A model generated the notes under the pieces. The model ran no database searches and was not told the origin of the DNA. It saw only the letters and a program-made list of their open reading frames with translations. A stretch of DNA of 6,667 bases from Rubrobacter sp. (lineage in GTDB: Bacteria; Actinomycetota; Rubrobacteria; Rubrobacterales; Rubrobacteraceae): contig JAFAPF010000174.1 of NCBI GenBank assembly GCA_019247245.1, forward strand, positions 1 to 6,667, given 5' to 3'. This document shows, one piece after another, positions 1 to 5,855 of the stretch; the first letter of the stretch is position 1; each line of letters opens with the position of its first letter. Position numbers and translations under genes: made by a program.

Positions 1-186
1 CTGGAGTCTCAAGAGGCTCTACCATGAGATGTCATGCCAACTACTAAGGGGTTTTGTGCAAGGCCCTCTCTAGCCGCATACGCAGAAAGGTTGGCCGTGA
101 AGCGTTTCACAGATTCGGCATGTTGGGGTGTGTTTCGTCTACACAATATTTTTTCATTCCTCCTGGCGCTCGTTGGCTTGTACCTG
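1..186. other. left-edge stretch with no recognisable gene
   Basis: I see no convincing gene in the left edge of the window. Open frames exist on both strands, but they lack ribosome binding sites, show no recognisable motifs and run into the repeat at 187. A short perfect hairpin GTGAA-GCGT-TTCAC is present at 97-110 without a T-run. Together with the repeat and 362-423, about 420 bases here carry no supported gene. Confidence 0.5.
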
Positions 187-361
187 ACATGCTGGTAGTA
201 CTTGTAGCCTCGAACGGCCTGAGACATAGGCGAGCATGTGGGGGCGGTTCAACGATACTATCGCCTAGGTAAGTGCTAGGTCCACCCCAGGGGCATCTCC
301 ATCAACTAGGGTAGCGCGAAGCCTCACCTCGCGGGTGTTTGTAATTTGTAAACAGCATAGG
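187..361 (+). repeat. ~170-bp interspersed repeat, copy 1 (left)
   Basis: This stretch aligns in the same orientation with 4880-5051. Shared blocks include GATACTATCGCCTAG, AAGTGCTAG, TCAACTAGGGT and GCGGGTGTTTGTAATTTG. By eye roughly four fifths of positions match, with one gap of about 4 bases near 245 and a preference for transitions among the differences. No reading frame stays open across both copies, because the gap breaks the frame, so it does not look like protein-coding sequence under selection. It contains short dyads (CGATA-C-TATCG; CCTAG-N7-CTAGG), but the second dyad is not compensated in copy 2. It could be an intergenic repeat family, the remains of an insertion element, or a non-coding RNA; the sequence does not decide. 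The left boundary is soft (187-207). Confidence 0.75.
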
Positions 362-423
362 TATAACCCGCCCTCTATATAGGCGCAAGGTTTTATGTAT
401 CAGTAGTTCATTGAGCCGGTCTT

Positions 424-933
424 TCAGGTTAGGATAACCTTTCCGCTTTGAAGCTCTGTGTCGATTTTAGCTAGAGGCGTAGCTGCAGGGCCTTGCACTA
501 CAGCTGCATCGTGTGTTGGGTCAAAGACCGAACCATGGCACGGACAGGCTAACTGCTGGGTCTGCGGTTGGTAGCTCACCGTGCACCCTCTGTGCGTACA
601 AACAGCAGAGTAGGCTACAAAGTCCCCGCTTGAAAGGTGCACGAGAACCCCTGGCTGCCCTAAATCGGTATCTATAAATGCCAAAGCCGAGTTAGCTGGC
701 ACCTCAGACTCTTGGGCTATGACCTGTCCGCTACTAACGTCAGGACCAGCGGCTTGAGCGGTAGTAGTATCCCCACCTCCCCCGCTGGCCTGGGTGGACT
801 GCTCGTCGTCGCTTCCACTGCTGCCCTGTCCACCACCGCTGCAGGCACTCAGCACGGAAGCGATAGCCGAGCCTGCTCCAAGCATCGCCGCCAAGCGAAT
901 AAAGCTCTTCCTTGAGATAGGTGTTTTGTTCAA
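424..933 (-). CDS. Rieske [2Fe-2S] lipoprotein
   Basis: The 169-residue product is an exported Rieske-type iron-sulphur protein. The N-terminus has a basic SRKSFIR stretch resembling a Tat signal with RK in place of RR, a hydrophobic core, and a lipobox LSAC with the lipidated cysteine at residue 31. A Ser/Gly/Asp/Thr-rich linker (about 32-70) follows. The Rieske fold occupies about 71-169, with CTHRGC at 112-117 and CPCHGS at 130-135. By family knowledge C112, H114, C130 and H133 bind the cluster and C117-C132 form the disulphide. That motif pair marks a high-potential cytochrome bc/arsenite-oxidase-like Rieske centre, although no cytochrome b or c1 gene is adjacent. The start is TTG at 931-933, chosen because AAGGAG lies about 8 bases upstream; no ATG fits. 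Likely role: electron transfer at the outer membrane face, partner unknown. Confidence 0.92.
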   Translation of the reverse strand: MNKTPISRKSFIRLAAMLGAGSAIASVLSACSGGGQGSSGSDDEQSTQASGGGGDTTTAQAAGPDVSSGQVIAQESEVPANSALAFIDTDLGQPGVLVHLSSGDFVAYSAVCTHRGCTVSYQPQTQQLACPCHGSVFDPTHDAAVVQGPAATPLAKIDTELQSGKVILT

Positions 934-1422
934 AGTGATCTCTCCTTGCTAGGTTTGAGGTGCACAGTGGAGGACTTTATCCTCGGTCGTACTTTCTTTC
1001 CACCCATCGTTGATTATGAGGCTATGCTTTGCCTATAAGGAGCATATGGATTCTCACAGAGTAAAGGCACATCCCATAGATATAGTTGCCAGCACCTAAT
1101 CTCCCAGGTGGTTTCTGACAATTTCTGTTATCGGCACAGCTACATCTCTTGGGTGTTAGAAGCGGGTAGAGCAGCCTAAAGAGGAAGGGAGCTGATTCCT
1201 TAGAGAGGTGCCAAATAGCTAATAGAGCATCTACCTAGCAACCTTCATCTGCGCTCGGGAGCAGTATGGGTATCTCTTCATAGGAAGAGCATCACGAACA
1301 AAGCCTCAACAACTAGTAAAAGTACGTTCGGATGGTCAAACTACTCCCTTTTGCTTTCGGGCATCCCCAGCAAACGCACGGCTAAGTTGCCCAAACAAAG
1401 GCCCTAGCGACGAAGGAACTCA
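934..1422. other. 489-bp intergenic region without a recognised gene
   Basis: This stretch lies between the DUF6220-like gene and the Rieske gene, and both are read leftwards. I find no open frame with a ribosome binding site and no clear terminator. A plus-strand frame around 1141-1300 is broken by several stops and is not recognisable. The only structure noted near the Rieske start is a 6-bp inverted repeat TATGCT-N12-AGCATA around 1023-1046, in the region where a promoter for the Rieske gene would be expected. No convincing -35/-10 pair could be assigned. Confidence 0.5.
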
Positions 1423-1854
1423 TCAGACCCGATCGCTTCTCGCAGTAGCTCCTCTCCCCACCCTCGTCTGTGCTGCCCAGGGTAGGTCGTGCCCGTGAGC
1501 CAGGACGTAGGAGATGAATACTAACAGGACGCCGTTCAGCGGGTGTAAAGCCGATATGAAGGGGGCTCCCGCTTGTAAGGAGTCGGTTGCCAATAGGTAT
1601 TGTAAGAGCAGCAAAACTACTAACAACGCCGTCAGCCCTACCTTCCAACGATCGAGATTACCGGTGAGAAGCGAAGCCACAGCGAGGATTAGCAAGACTA
1701 CCGATGCGTATATCAATACATCGCCAAGCGTTCGGTGTGAACGGAAAGTGGCCGCCCTGAAGACGCCGAGCCCTGCGAGGAAGAACTGAACCAACAAGCC
1801 GGCGAATAAGATCCAAGCGAGACCTTGATATATGTAATAGATCCCTCGACTCAT
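1423..1854 (-). CDS. DUF6220-like four-helix membrane protein
   Basis: The 143-residue product is a small integral membrane protein of unknown function. Four hydrophobic segments are visible: about residues 10-33 (LAWILFAGLLVQFFLAGLG), 44-64 (DVLIYASVVLLILAVASLL), 72-90 and 100-118. Charged loops lie between them. Polar features such as QFFLAGLGVF, the HRTLGD loop and the HPLNG motif ahead of the last helix resemble the DUF6220 type of actinobacterial and Bacillus membrane proteins; this is from memory of the family, not from a search. The C-terminal 20 or so residues are basic and likely cytoplasmic. The ATG is well supported by GGGAGGT about 5 bases upstream. It stands alone: 221 bp lie between it and the catalase gene, with a terminator in between. 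Confidence 0.8.
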   Translation of the reverse strand: MSRGIYYIYQGLAWILFAGLLVQFFLAGLGVFRAATFRSHRTLGDVLIYASVVLLILAVASLLTGNLDRWKVGLTALLVVLLLLQYLLATDSLQAGAPFISALHPLNGVLLVFISYVLAHGHDLPWAAQTRVGRGATARSDRV

Positions 1855-2019
1855 CCTAACCTCCCTCTTTAGCTTTCGTGCATCCCGATTTCGTATACGC
1901 CATCTCGCCCACAGACCTTAAACCTTTCTCCCACAGAGCACTATGGGGTGGTGTAATTCAGCCCACTCCCTCCTTCGGGACCCATAAGCGCTCGGTTCCT
2001 AAACTGTTGTGATTTGTCT

Positions 2020-2060
2020 TTGATAAATAGAGGAGCCCGCACCCAAGCACGGGCCCCTTC
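2020..2060 (-). terminator. intrinsic terminator of the manganese catalase gene
   Basis: Just downstream of the catalase stop codon, read on the minus strand, arms at 2050-2057 (GGGGCCCG) and 2032-2039 (CGGGCTCC) pair over eight positions with one G-U pair. A few wobble pairs can extend the stem inside the loop. The 3' side runs into TCTATTTATC, a moderately U-rich tail. Position and structure suit a rho-independent terminator. Confidence 0.7.
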
Positions 2061-2075
2061 TTGTAAGGAGATCTC

Positions 2076-2981
2076 TCAACTATTGCGCATCATGCGCTGT
2101 GCAATCTCAGCTAGTTCGTCTGGGTGGTAGCCCGGAGCGTACTCGGAGGGATCCGCTGGATGATCCGCTGCCTGTCCTCCCTCCGGGGGACCATCGACTA
2201 CCTCAACCTCCTGACCGTCCTCTGGATGTACTCCCTTCCACACCTTGTCAACGTCCCGGAAGTCTTCGGGACTGAAGCGGTAGAGCGTGCGGTGGCTGCC
2301 CGCCTCCTCGTATTGCCTGGTCTCTGGGAACTTAGAGTTCGGGATCCTAGGTACGTTGAGCATCTTTGTCATCTCAGCACCAGTGAGTTGCTCTAGTGCC
2401 TTGGCATAGGCCACTTGGTGCACACCGCCCCGCACCAGCAGGTAGCCGAGCATGGCGCGGGCTATCGGATGATCGGTCATCTCATAAACCCGGATCTTGT
2501 GCAGCCGAGCTCCGCTCTCCAAGAAGAAGTTGTGCAGAAGATCGAGGATCAGGTCCCCTGAGTTGAAGACATAGTCACCCTGCCAAGGCTGGCCCATCGA
2601 GTTGGCAACCAGAGCCGAACCGCCGTTGACGATGAAGTGGTGGGTGTTGCGAACGTCTTTAAGACCGGATAATGGTAACGAGGTTGGGTCGACCTCCCCG
2701 TCTTCAGTACCCCTAGTTGCACCCGTGAGCATACCGTTGATGGTGGCTGCTACCAGCTCGATGTGACCTAGCTCCTCGGTAGCGATGTTCGCTATCAGAT
2801 CATAGTAGGGCTTAACTTTATCTCTTCCGCGGAAGTTGAAGGACTGGTAGGTATAGTTCATCAGCGTGGACATCTCGCCGAAGCGACCACCCAGAAGCTC
2901 CTGGACTGCAGCAGCAGCGTTAGGGTCGGGCTCCTCTGGCATGGGTAGCTCGACCTGTAGCTTGTCTATACGTAGAAACAC
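2076..2981 (-). CDS. manganese (non-haem) catalase
   Basis: The 301-residue product is a di-manganese catalase of the ferritin-like fold. It converts hydrogen peroxide to water and oxygen in the cytoplasm. The expected ligand pattern is present: E36 (FGEMSTLMNY), E70 and H73 (ATEELGHIE), E155 (FFLESGARLHKI) and H188 (RGGVHQVAYAKALE). Length is normal for the family, and the C-terminal ~60 residues are acidic and Pro/Gly-rich, as in actinobacterial homologues. The start is GTG at 2979-2981, backed by GGAGGAGG 7 bases upstream; the product begins MFLRIDKLQ. The gene is flanked by a terminator downstream and by an inverted-repeat operator upstream, so it is probably transcribed alone and regulated. 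The operator suggests control by a dedicated regulator that is not encoded in this window. Confidence 0.95.
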   Translation of the reverse strand: MFLRIDKLQVELPMPEEPDPNAAAAVQELLGGRFGEMSTLMNYTYQSFNFRGRDKVKPYYDLIANIATEELGHIELVAATINGMLTGATRGTEDGEVDPTSLPLSGLKDVRNTHHFIVNGGSALVANSMGQPWQGDYVFNSGDLILDLLHNFFLESGARLHKIRVYEMTDHPIARAMLGYLLVRGGVHQVAYAKALEQLTGAEMTKMLNVPRIPNSKFPETRQYEEAGSHRTLYRFSPEDFRDVDKVWKGVHPEDGQEVEVVDGPPEGGQAADHPADPSEYAPGYHPDELAEIAQRMMRNS

Positions 2982-3028
2982 AAGTCAACCTCCTCCTGAC
3001 TTTTTCCCGCTAACCCCTAATGGGATTA

Positions 3029-3057
3029 ATTCTATACACTATGAGTAATAGTGTATA
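3029..3057 (-). promoter_or_regulatory. probable promoter of the manganese catalase gene
   Basis: On the minus strand a -35-like TATACA (3052-3057) is separated by 17 bases from a -10-like TAGAAT (3029-3034, five of six consensus bases). The predicted start of transcription near 3022 would give a leader of about 40 bases before the GTG start. The two boxes lie inside the 13-bp inverted repeat, so binding there would directly affect RNA polymerase. Confidence 0.5.
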
Positions 3058-3073
3058 GAAAGAGTGTATAGAA
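3030..3073. promoter_or_regulatory. 13-bp perfect inverted repeat plus third half-site (operator)
   Basis: TTCTATACACTAT at 3030-3042 and ATAGTGTATAGAA at 3048-3060 form a perfect 13-bp inverted repeat around a 5-base spacer. AGTGTATAGAA recurs at 3063-3073, exactly 13 bases after its match at 3050-3060. The dyad covers the likely catalase promoter, which is the normal position of a dimeric regulator. The arm sequence is not an OxyR site: the CTAT/ATAG spacing does not fit the ATAG-N7-CTAT pattern. The regulator cannot be named from the sequence. Confidence 0.75.
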
Positions 3074-3089
3074 AGTTTAAGAATTTTCT

Positions 3090-3115
3090 AAGAGGAACAA
3101 CTCTGAGGAGTTGTC
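3090..3115 (-). terminator. possible weak terminator hairpin
   Basis: ACAACTC-TGAG-GAGTTGT (3097-3114) is a perfect 7-bp stem with a 4-base loop. Read on the minus strand it is followed by a pyrimidine-rich TTCCTCTT. It could end transcripts from the dehydrogenase gene before they reach the catalase promoter. It lies about 130 bases past that gene's stop, so the assignment is tentative. Confidence 0.3.
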
Positions 3116-3130
3116 GCCAAAGAGCTAGTG

Positions 3131-3154
3131 CCTATACGCCCCCGAGAGTATAGG
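3131..3154. promoter_or_regulatory. second CTATAC inverted repeat
   Basis: CCTATAC (3131-3137) and GTATAGG (3148-3154) are perfect inverted arms with a 10-base spacer. They share the CTATAC/GTATAG core of the large operator at 3030-3073, and another CTATAC lies at 3210-3215. It is probably a secondary binding site for the same regulator, though the spacing differs from the main dyad. Confidence 0.4.
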
Positions 3155-3224
3155 GAGACCGTCTCGTTACCTCAGCATCAGTTTAGAGGCTCCTGAACCC
3201 GTTATTGGGCTATACATTAAGGAG

Positions 3225-3260
3225 GCCCGACCCTGCAGCTGATCTCAGCTACGCTCGGGC
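3225..3260 (-). terminator. stem-loop overlapping the end of the dehydrogenase gene
   Basis: Outer arms GCCCGA (3225-3230) and TCGGGC (3255-3260) enclose an inner AGCTG/CAGCT stem at the stop codon. The structure is GC-rich and correctly placed for transcript termination or 3'-end protection of the dehydrogenase mRNA, but there is no U-run after it on the minus strand. Confidence 0.35.
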
Positions 3261-4126
3261 TTAGCTACTTCGTAAACAGCTGCCATGTCCTCTTCCCCAT
3301 ATCCTGCGTCACTCGCTTCTTCAAAGCGAGCATTGACCGCTTCTGCTATCAACAGGTGTAGATCACGGGCCTGGGCAGCTTCAAGCACTAGATCCGAATC
3401 CTTTTGCGCTAGGTTCACTGAGAAGCTCGTTGGAAACTCCTCATCGATCATCATCTGACCCTTCATCTGCACGTACGGCGCGTCTAATGGCCCGCCCTCG
3501 ACGGCCTCAAGGAAGTGCGCAGGATCTACACCGAGGGCCCTAGCGAGCGAGATAGTCTCCGCCAGCAAGGCGAGGAGACCGTTGAGCCAGCTGTTGGTGA
3601 CGAGCTTGAGACGACTACCAGCTCCAGCAGGCTCAAGCCATAACGTTTTACTGCCTATGGCTTCGAAAATTGGCTGGCACCGCTGGAGAGCTTCCTCGGG
3701 TCCGGAGGCGAGCACTACCAGTTGCCCCTGCTCGGCAGGCTCTTTGGTTCCAAGAACAGGAGCGTCGACGTAGATAATATCGTGCTCTGCAGCAACATCG
3801 GCAAGCCGCTCGCTGCCCTCCTCTCCCACCGTGCTCGTCTGAATCCATACCCCATCTTCGCTCAGCACTGAAAGCGGGCTATCCTCTGCACGCACGACCT
3901 CTTCTACGGCATCTACATCCGGGAGTATCGTTATCACGAAGTCGGCATCCTGGGCAGCTTCAGCAGGAGTGTCTACTACATCTACGCCATCATCGGCCAG
4001 TGGCTCGGCCTTTTCGCGCGTGCGATTCCAAGCGCGTACTTCCATGCCGTCAGCAAGCAGGTTGCGTGCTATCCCAGCACCCATGTTTCCGGTTCCTAGA
4101 ACAGCTACCGTAATATTTTCTTCCAT
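3245..4126 (-). CDS. beta-hydroxyacid dehydrogenase family oxidoreductase, NAD(P)-dependent
   Basis: The 293-residue product belongs to the 3-hydroxyisobutyrate / 6-phosphogluconate dehydrogenase superfamily. The N-terminal Rossmann fold starts at VAVLGTGNMG (7-16), with the GxGxxG glycines at 11, 13 and 16. NRT at 34-36 after the second strand suggests preference for NADP. The substrate motif, usually DAPVSGG, reads DAPVLGTK at 121-128. The catalytic lysine is K174 in GAGSRLKLVTN, with the conserved Asn at 178. The helical C-terminal domain carries the usual QKD segment near FSVNLAQKDSDL. Length is normal. The ATG at 4126 has AGGA about 8 bases upstream. The substrate cannot be told: hydroxyisobutyrate, tartronate semialdehyde, a succinic-semialdehyde-type aldehyde, or an imine for the related reductases. 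No pathway neighbours are present. Confidence 0.9.
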   Translation of the reverse strand: MEENITVAVLGTGNMGAGIARNLLADGMEVRAWNRTREKAEPLADDGVDVVDTPAEAAQDADFVITILPDVDAVEEVVRAEDSPLSVLSEDGVWIQTSTVGEEGSERLADVAAEHDIIYVDAPVLGTKEPAEQGQLVVLASGPEEALQRCQPIFEAIGSKTLWLEPAGAGSRLKLVTNSWLNGLLALLAETISLARALGVDPAHFLEAVEGGPLDAPYVQMKGQMMIDEEFPTSFSVNLAQKDSDLVLEAAQARDLHLLIAEAVNARFEEASDAGYGEEDMAAVYEVAKPERS

Positions 4127-4369
4127 TTTTCAATCCTTTCTAGGGATTCTTACATTGGTAAGGGCTAGAATATCTTGTACTACCCAAAAAAAGACGCTAA
4201 CAATCTTGTTGTCCACGTTACGCTTGCTCTTAATTCTCACCAACTATACCCACGCGCCAAGTTAGCTATGACTACTTGCTGCTCATCCTCAGGAGGTGCG
4301 TTATTACTTCTTTAGACGCTCTAATAGTGCTGCTTCACAAACGGCTCGCGTAAGAGGAGGAGTGTTAAG

Positions 4370-4824
4370 CTGAGTAGGCGAACCTTGCTTCTTATGGGCT
4401 TGGCGAGTGGGCTCCTCATCATAGCGCTTGTGGGGCTATACCTGCGGAGCGGCCTCAAGCCTGAGAGCTTTACCGTTGACTGGAAGCGGTAGGAGATGCT
4501 TTAGGCAAAGACCCCGAATCCAAAGGAAACAGCGTCTACGAGGCGAACCCTCGGTTGTATACGCTCTGGACATCCTAAGCTGGGACGTCTTCTTCGCACT
4601 CTCGATGTTGTCGCCGCCCCGATCTTCTGGGGTAGCAGTTTGGCCGCATGAATCTGCTTGCTGATGATCGCCAGCGGGGTGCTCGTGCTCGCTGGCTTGA
4701 GCGGAGTCGTGGTGGCAACATGCAGCTGCGAAACATCGGCATAGTCGGCTACGTCGGGGTGTTTCTCGTCATGGCAGCGCTGCTTGCTGTCTTGTTCTAT
4801 AGAGCGACACCGCTAGAGGCCTAA
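4370..4824 (+). pseudogene. decayed four-helix membrane protein gene
   Basis: A coherent membrane protein of about 155 residues can be read only by changing frame four times. The pieces are: 4370-4483 (SRRTLLLMGLASGLLIIALV, first helix); 4483-4563 (EAVGDALGKDPESKGNSVYE); 4563-4610 (ALDILSWDVFFALSML, second helix); 4610-4714 (VAAPIFWG, then a TGA at 4649-4651, then LLMIASGVLVLAGLSGVVV, third helix); and 4714-4824 (GNMQLRNIGIVGYVGVFL, fourth helix), ending at TAA. Every shift has the sense of a one-base loss. An excellent ribosome binding site (AAGAGGAGGAG, ending at 4362) is followed 7 bases later by CTG instead of ATG, so the start may also be damaged. It is divergent from the dehydrogenase gene. 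The family is not recognised; the layout recalls small Rubrobacter-type membrane proteins of unknown function. Confidence 0.85.
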
Positions 4825-4879
4825 CACGAGCATCAACCTGGCATGAGACTGTCGAACGGTAGACTGAGAGTCGGTGATG

Positions 4880-5051
4880 TGTGCAGCTGGGAGTTTTTGT
4901 GCCTCGATCGGCGTGAGGCATGGGCGAGCGTGTGGGGATCCACGATACTATCGCCTAGATAAGTGCTAGATACGCCTAAGGGGTGTCCCTGTCAACTAGG
5001 GTGGTGCGAAATCTCAGCTTGCGGGTGTTTGTAATTTGGAAACATCGTAGG
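4880..5051 (+). repeat. ~170-bp interspersed repeat, copy 2 (right)
   Basis: This is the direct partner of the repeat at 187-361 (shared blocks CGATACTATCGCCTAG, AAGTGCTAG, TCAACTAGGGT and GCGGGTGTTTGTAATTTG). Similarity is strong from about 4901 and weaker over 4880-4900. It begins about 55 bases after the pseudogene stop and ends near CGTAGG at 5051. Together the copies bracket about 4.5 kb. Whether they mark the ends of a mobile or recombined segment, or are just two members of a dispersed family, cannot be settled here. Confidence 0.75.
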
Positions 5052-5078
5052 AGATCGTTAATTATTAGGTGAAGAGGC

Positions 5079-5132
5079 CTGGTGCCCTCTCCAGAGGGAT
5101 GGTGGAAAGGGAAAGGAGGAGTAGGGCACCAG
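5079..5132. other. stem-loop with two competing pairings
   Basis: CTGGTGCCCT (5079-5088) and AGGGCACCAG (5123-5132) are perfect 10-bp inverted arms around a purine-rich 34-base interior. The left arm can alternatively pair locally: CCCTC (5085-5089) with GAGGG (5094-5098) around a TCCA loop. There is no U-run on either side and no adjacent start codon. It could be a structured RNA, a protein binding site or a mobile-element end. The rest of 5052-5308 holds no supported gene; only small palindromes are visible, such as TACGTACGTA at 5144-5153. Confidence 0.5.
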
Positions 5133-5308
5133 ATTGTTAGAACTACGTACGTATCACACATATGTTTGGTTCACATTCCTGCTAACAGCTTTGCACCAAA
5201 GGCCTGACCAGGTACTACGTAGCGTGGGTAAGATGCGAATATTATCCAACACCTTTACAACCATACTACTCCTGGTGCGAAGCCCTGGCTAACCTGGTTG
5301 CACGTTGC

Positions 5309-5488
5309 TTAGGATACTTGAGCCTTTAGCCCAAAAACCTCTTCGAGGACGTTCCCAAGGTTAACCAGTATGCTCATCGCGGATGGTACCGACGGTTCGT
5401 GCCCGTGCAGAGCCCATACCACTGCATACGCATCTGTAAGAGAACGTTCGATGTTTTCAAAGGTCCTCGGTTTGTATACGTCGGGCAA
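5309..5488 (-). CDS. possible small gene or gene remnant, unknown function
   Basis: A minus-strand frame ending in TAA at 5309-5311 reads like a real soluble protein: PDVYKPRTFENIERSLTDAY in its first third, then AVVWALHGHEP, and LVNLGNVLEEVFGL near the end. It has balanced amphipathic helices and ordinary composition. If TTG at 5486-5488 is the start, the product has 59 residues. No good ribosome binding site precedes it; a GGTGGC-TGC-GCCACC hairpin lies about 10 bases upstream. The frame stays open upstream to a TGA near 5576, but that part is Gly/Ser-rich and unconvincing. It may be the 3' end of a gene whose 5' part has decayed. I do not recognise the family. Confidence 0.4.
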   Translation of the reverse strand: MPDVYKPRTFENIERSLTDAYAVVWALHGHEPSVPSAMSILVNLGNVLEEVFGLKAQVS

Positions 5489-5622
5489 CCCGATCGAGGT
5501 GGCGCAGCCACCACCTAGACCAACGCCAGCTCCACCTTGGGATCTCCCCTCACTTAACAGGGTGCTGCTAAAACCTCAGCTCAGACCGTTCCTAGGCTCT
5601 GGAAACTGTAGAGAAATGGCGA

Positions 5623-5718
5623 TTATCGGACGAGATGAAAGCCCAGCAGATTAAGCAACACTATAACCAGTATGATTATCACCAGGATGGAGATTACGGT
5701 ACCAACTTCTCCTCGCAC
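5623..5718 (-). CDS. 31-residue hydrophobic peptide (mini-gene A)
   Basis: A GTG-started frame encodes a single membrane-spanning peptide. It begins MRGEVGTVISILV and continues through an unbroken Ile/Leu/Val helix of about 20 residues to a short polar tail, GFHLVR. The ribosome binding site GGAGGTG (5728-5734) lies 9 bases upstream. It follows mini-gene B by 30 bases, so the two probably share an mRNA. The N-terminal MRG plus hydrophobic helix matches mini-genes B and C in layout, though it is the most diverged. Function unknown. Candidate classes are small stress-induced membrane proteins or type I toxin-like peptides. Confidence 0.65.
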   Translation of the reverse strand: MRGEVGTVISILVIIILVIVLLNLLGFHLVR

Positions 5719-5748
5719 TATCTACCTCACCTCCAACGATGCGAGATC

Positions 5749-5835
5749 CTAAATACCCAGAAGCCGCAATAAGAAGATGAGCACGATGAGGACGGCCAAG
5801 ACCCCGATTATCAGCTCTAAAGTCCCACCCCTCAT
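5749..5835 (-). CDS. 28-residue hydrophobic peptide (mini-gene B)
   Basis: An ATG-started frame encodes MRGGTLELIIGVL followed by an Ala/Val/Leu/Ile/Phe helix and an LLRLLGI end: one transmembrane segment with an arginine near each end. The ribosome binding site AGAGGGAG (5843-5850) sits 7 bases upstream. The start region, ATGAGGGGTGG, is identical to that of mini-gene C over 11 bases, and the upstream AAAG/GGGAG/TTAG elements also match, which points to duplication. It lies 58 bases after mini-gene C and 30 bases before mini-gene A. Function unknown. Confidence 0.75.
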   Translation of the reverse strand: MRGGTLELIIGVLAVLIVLIFLLRLLGI

Positions 5836-5855
5836 GTACTAACTCCCTCTTTACT

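Noticed and set aside
54..272. Plus-strand 72-codon frame at the left edge
   Set aside because: No ribosome binding site; it ends inside the repeat, whose other copy has a gap that breaks the frame.
229..361. CRISPR or tRNA-like element in the repeat
   Set aside because: Only two distant copies exist with no spacer array, and no cloverleaf could be drawn.
1382..1648. Minus-strand 88-codon frame overlapping the DUF6220-like gene
   Set aside because: Same strand, different frame. It lies largely within the membrane-protein gene and is basic and Ser/Arg-rich without motifs; it is a shadow.
1920..1980. Tiny plus-strand frame starting ATGGGGTGG near 1943
   Set aside because: Fourteen codons, no ribosome binding site, ordinary composition; nothing supports it.
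3030..3060. OxyR binding site
   Set aside because: CTAT and ATAG tetrads are present, but the spacing is 3 and 5 bases, not the N7 pattern of OxyR.
4428..4664. Plus-strand 78-codon frame as an intact gene
   Set aside because: Only its middle (ALDILSWDVFFALSML) looks real, and that is one piece of the frameshifted pseudogene at 4370-4824.
5370..5654. Plus-strand 94-codon open frame
   Set aside because: It lies opposite the better-looking minus-strand frame ending at 5309 and runs over mini-gene A. It has no ribosome binding site and a Pro-rich composition typical of a shadow frame.
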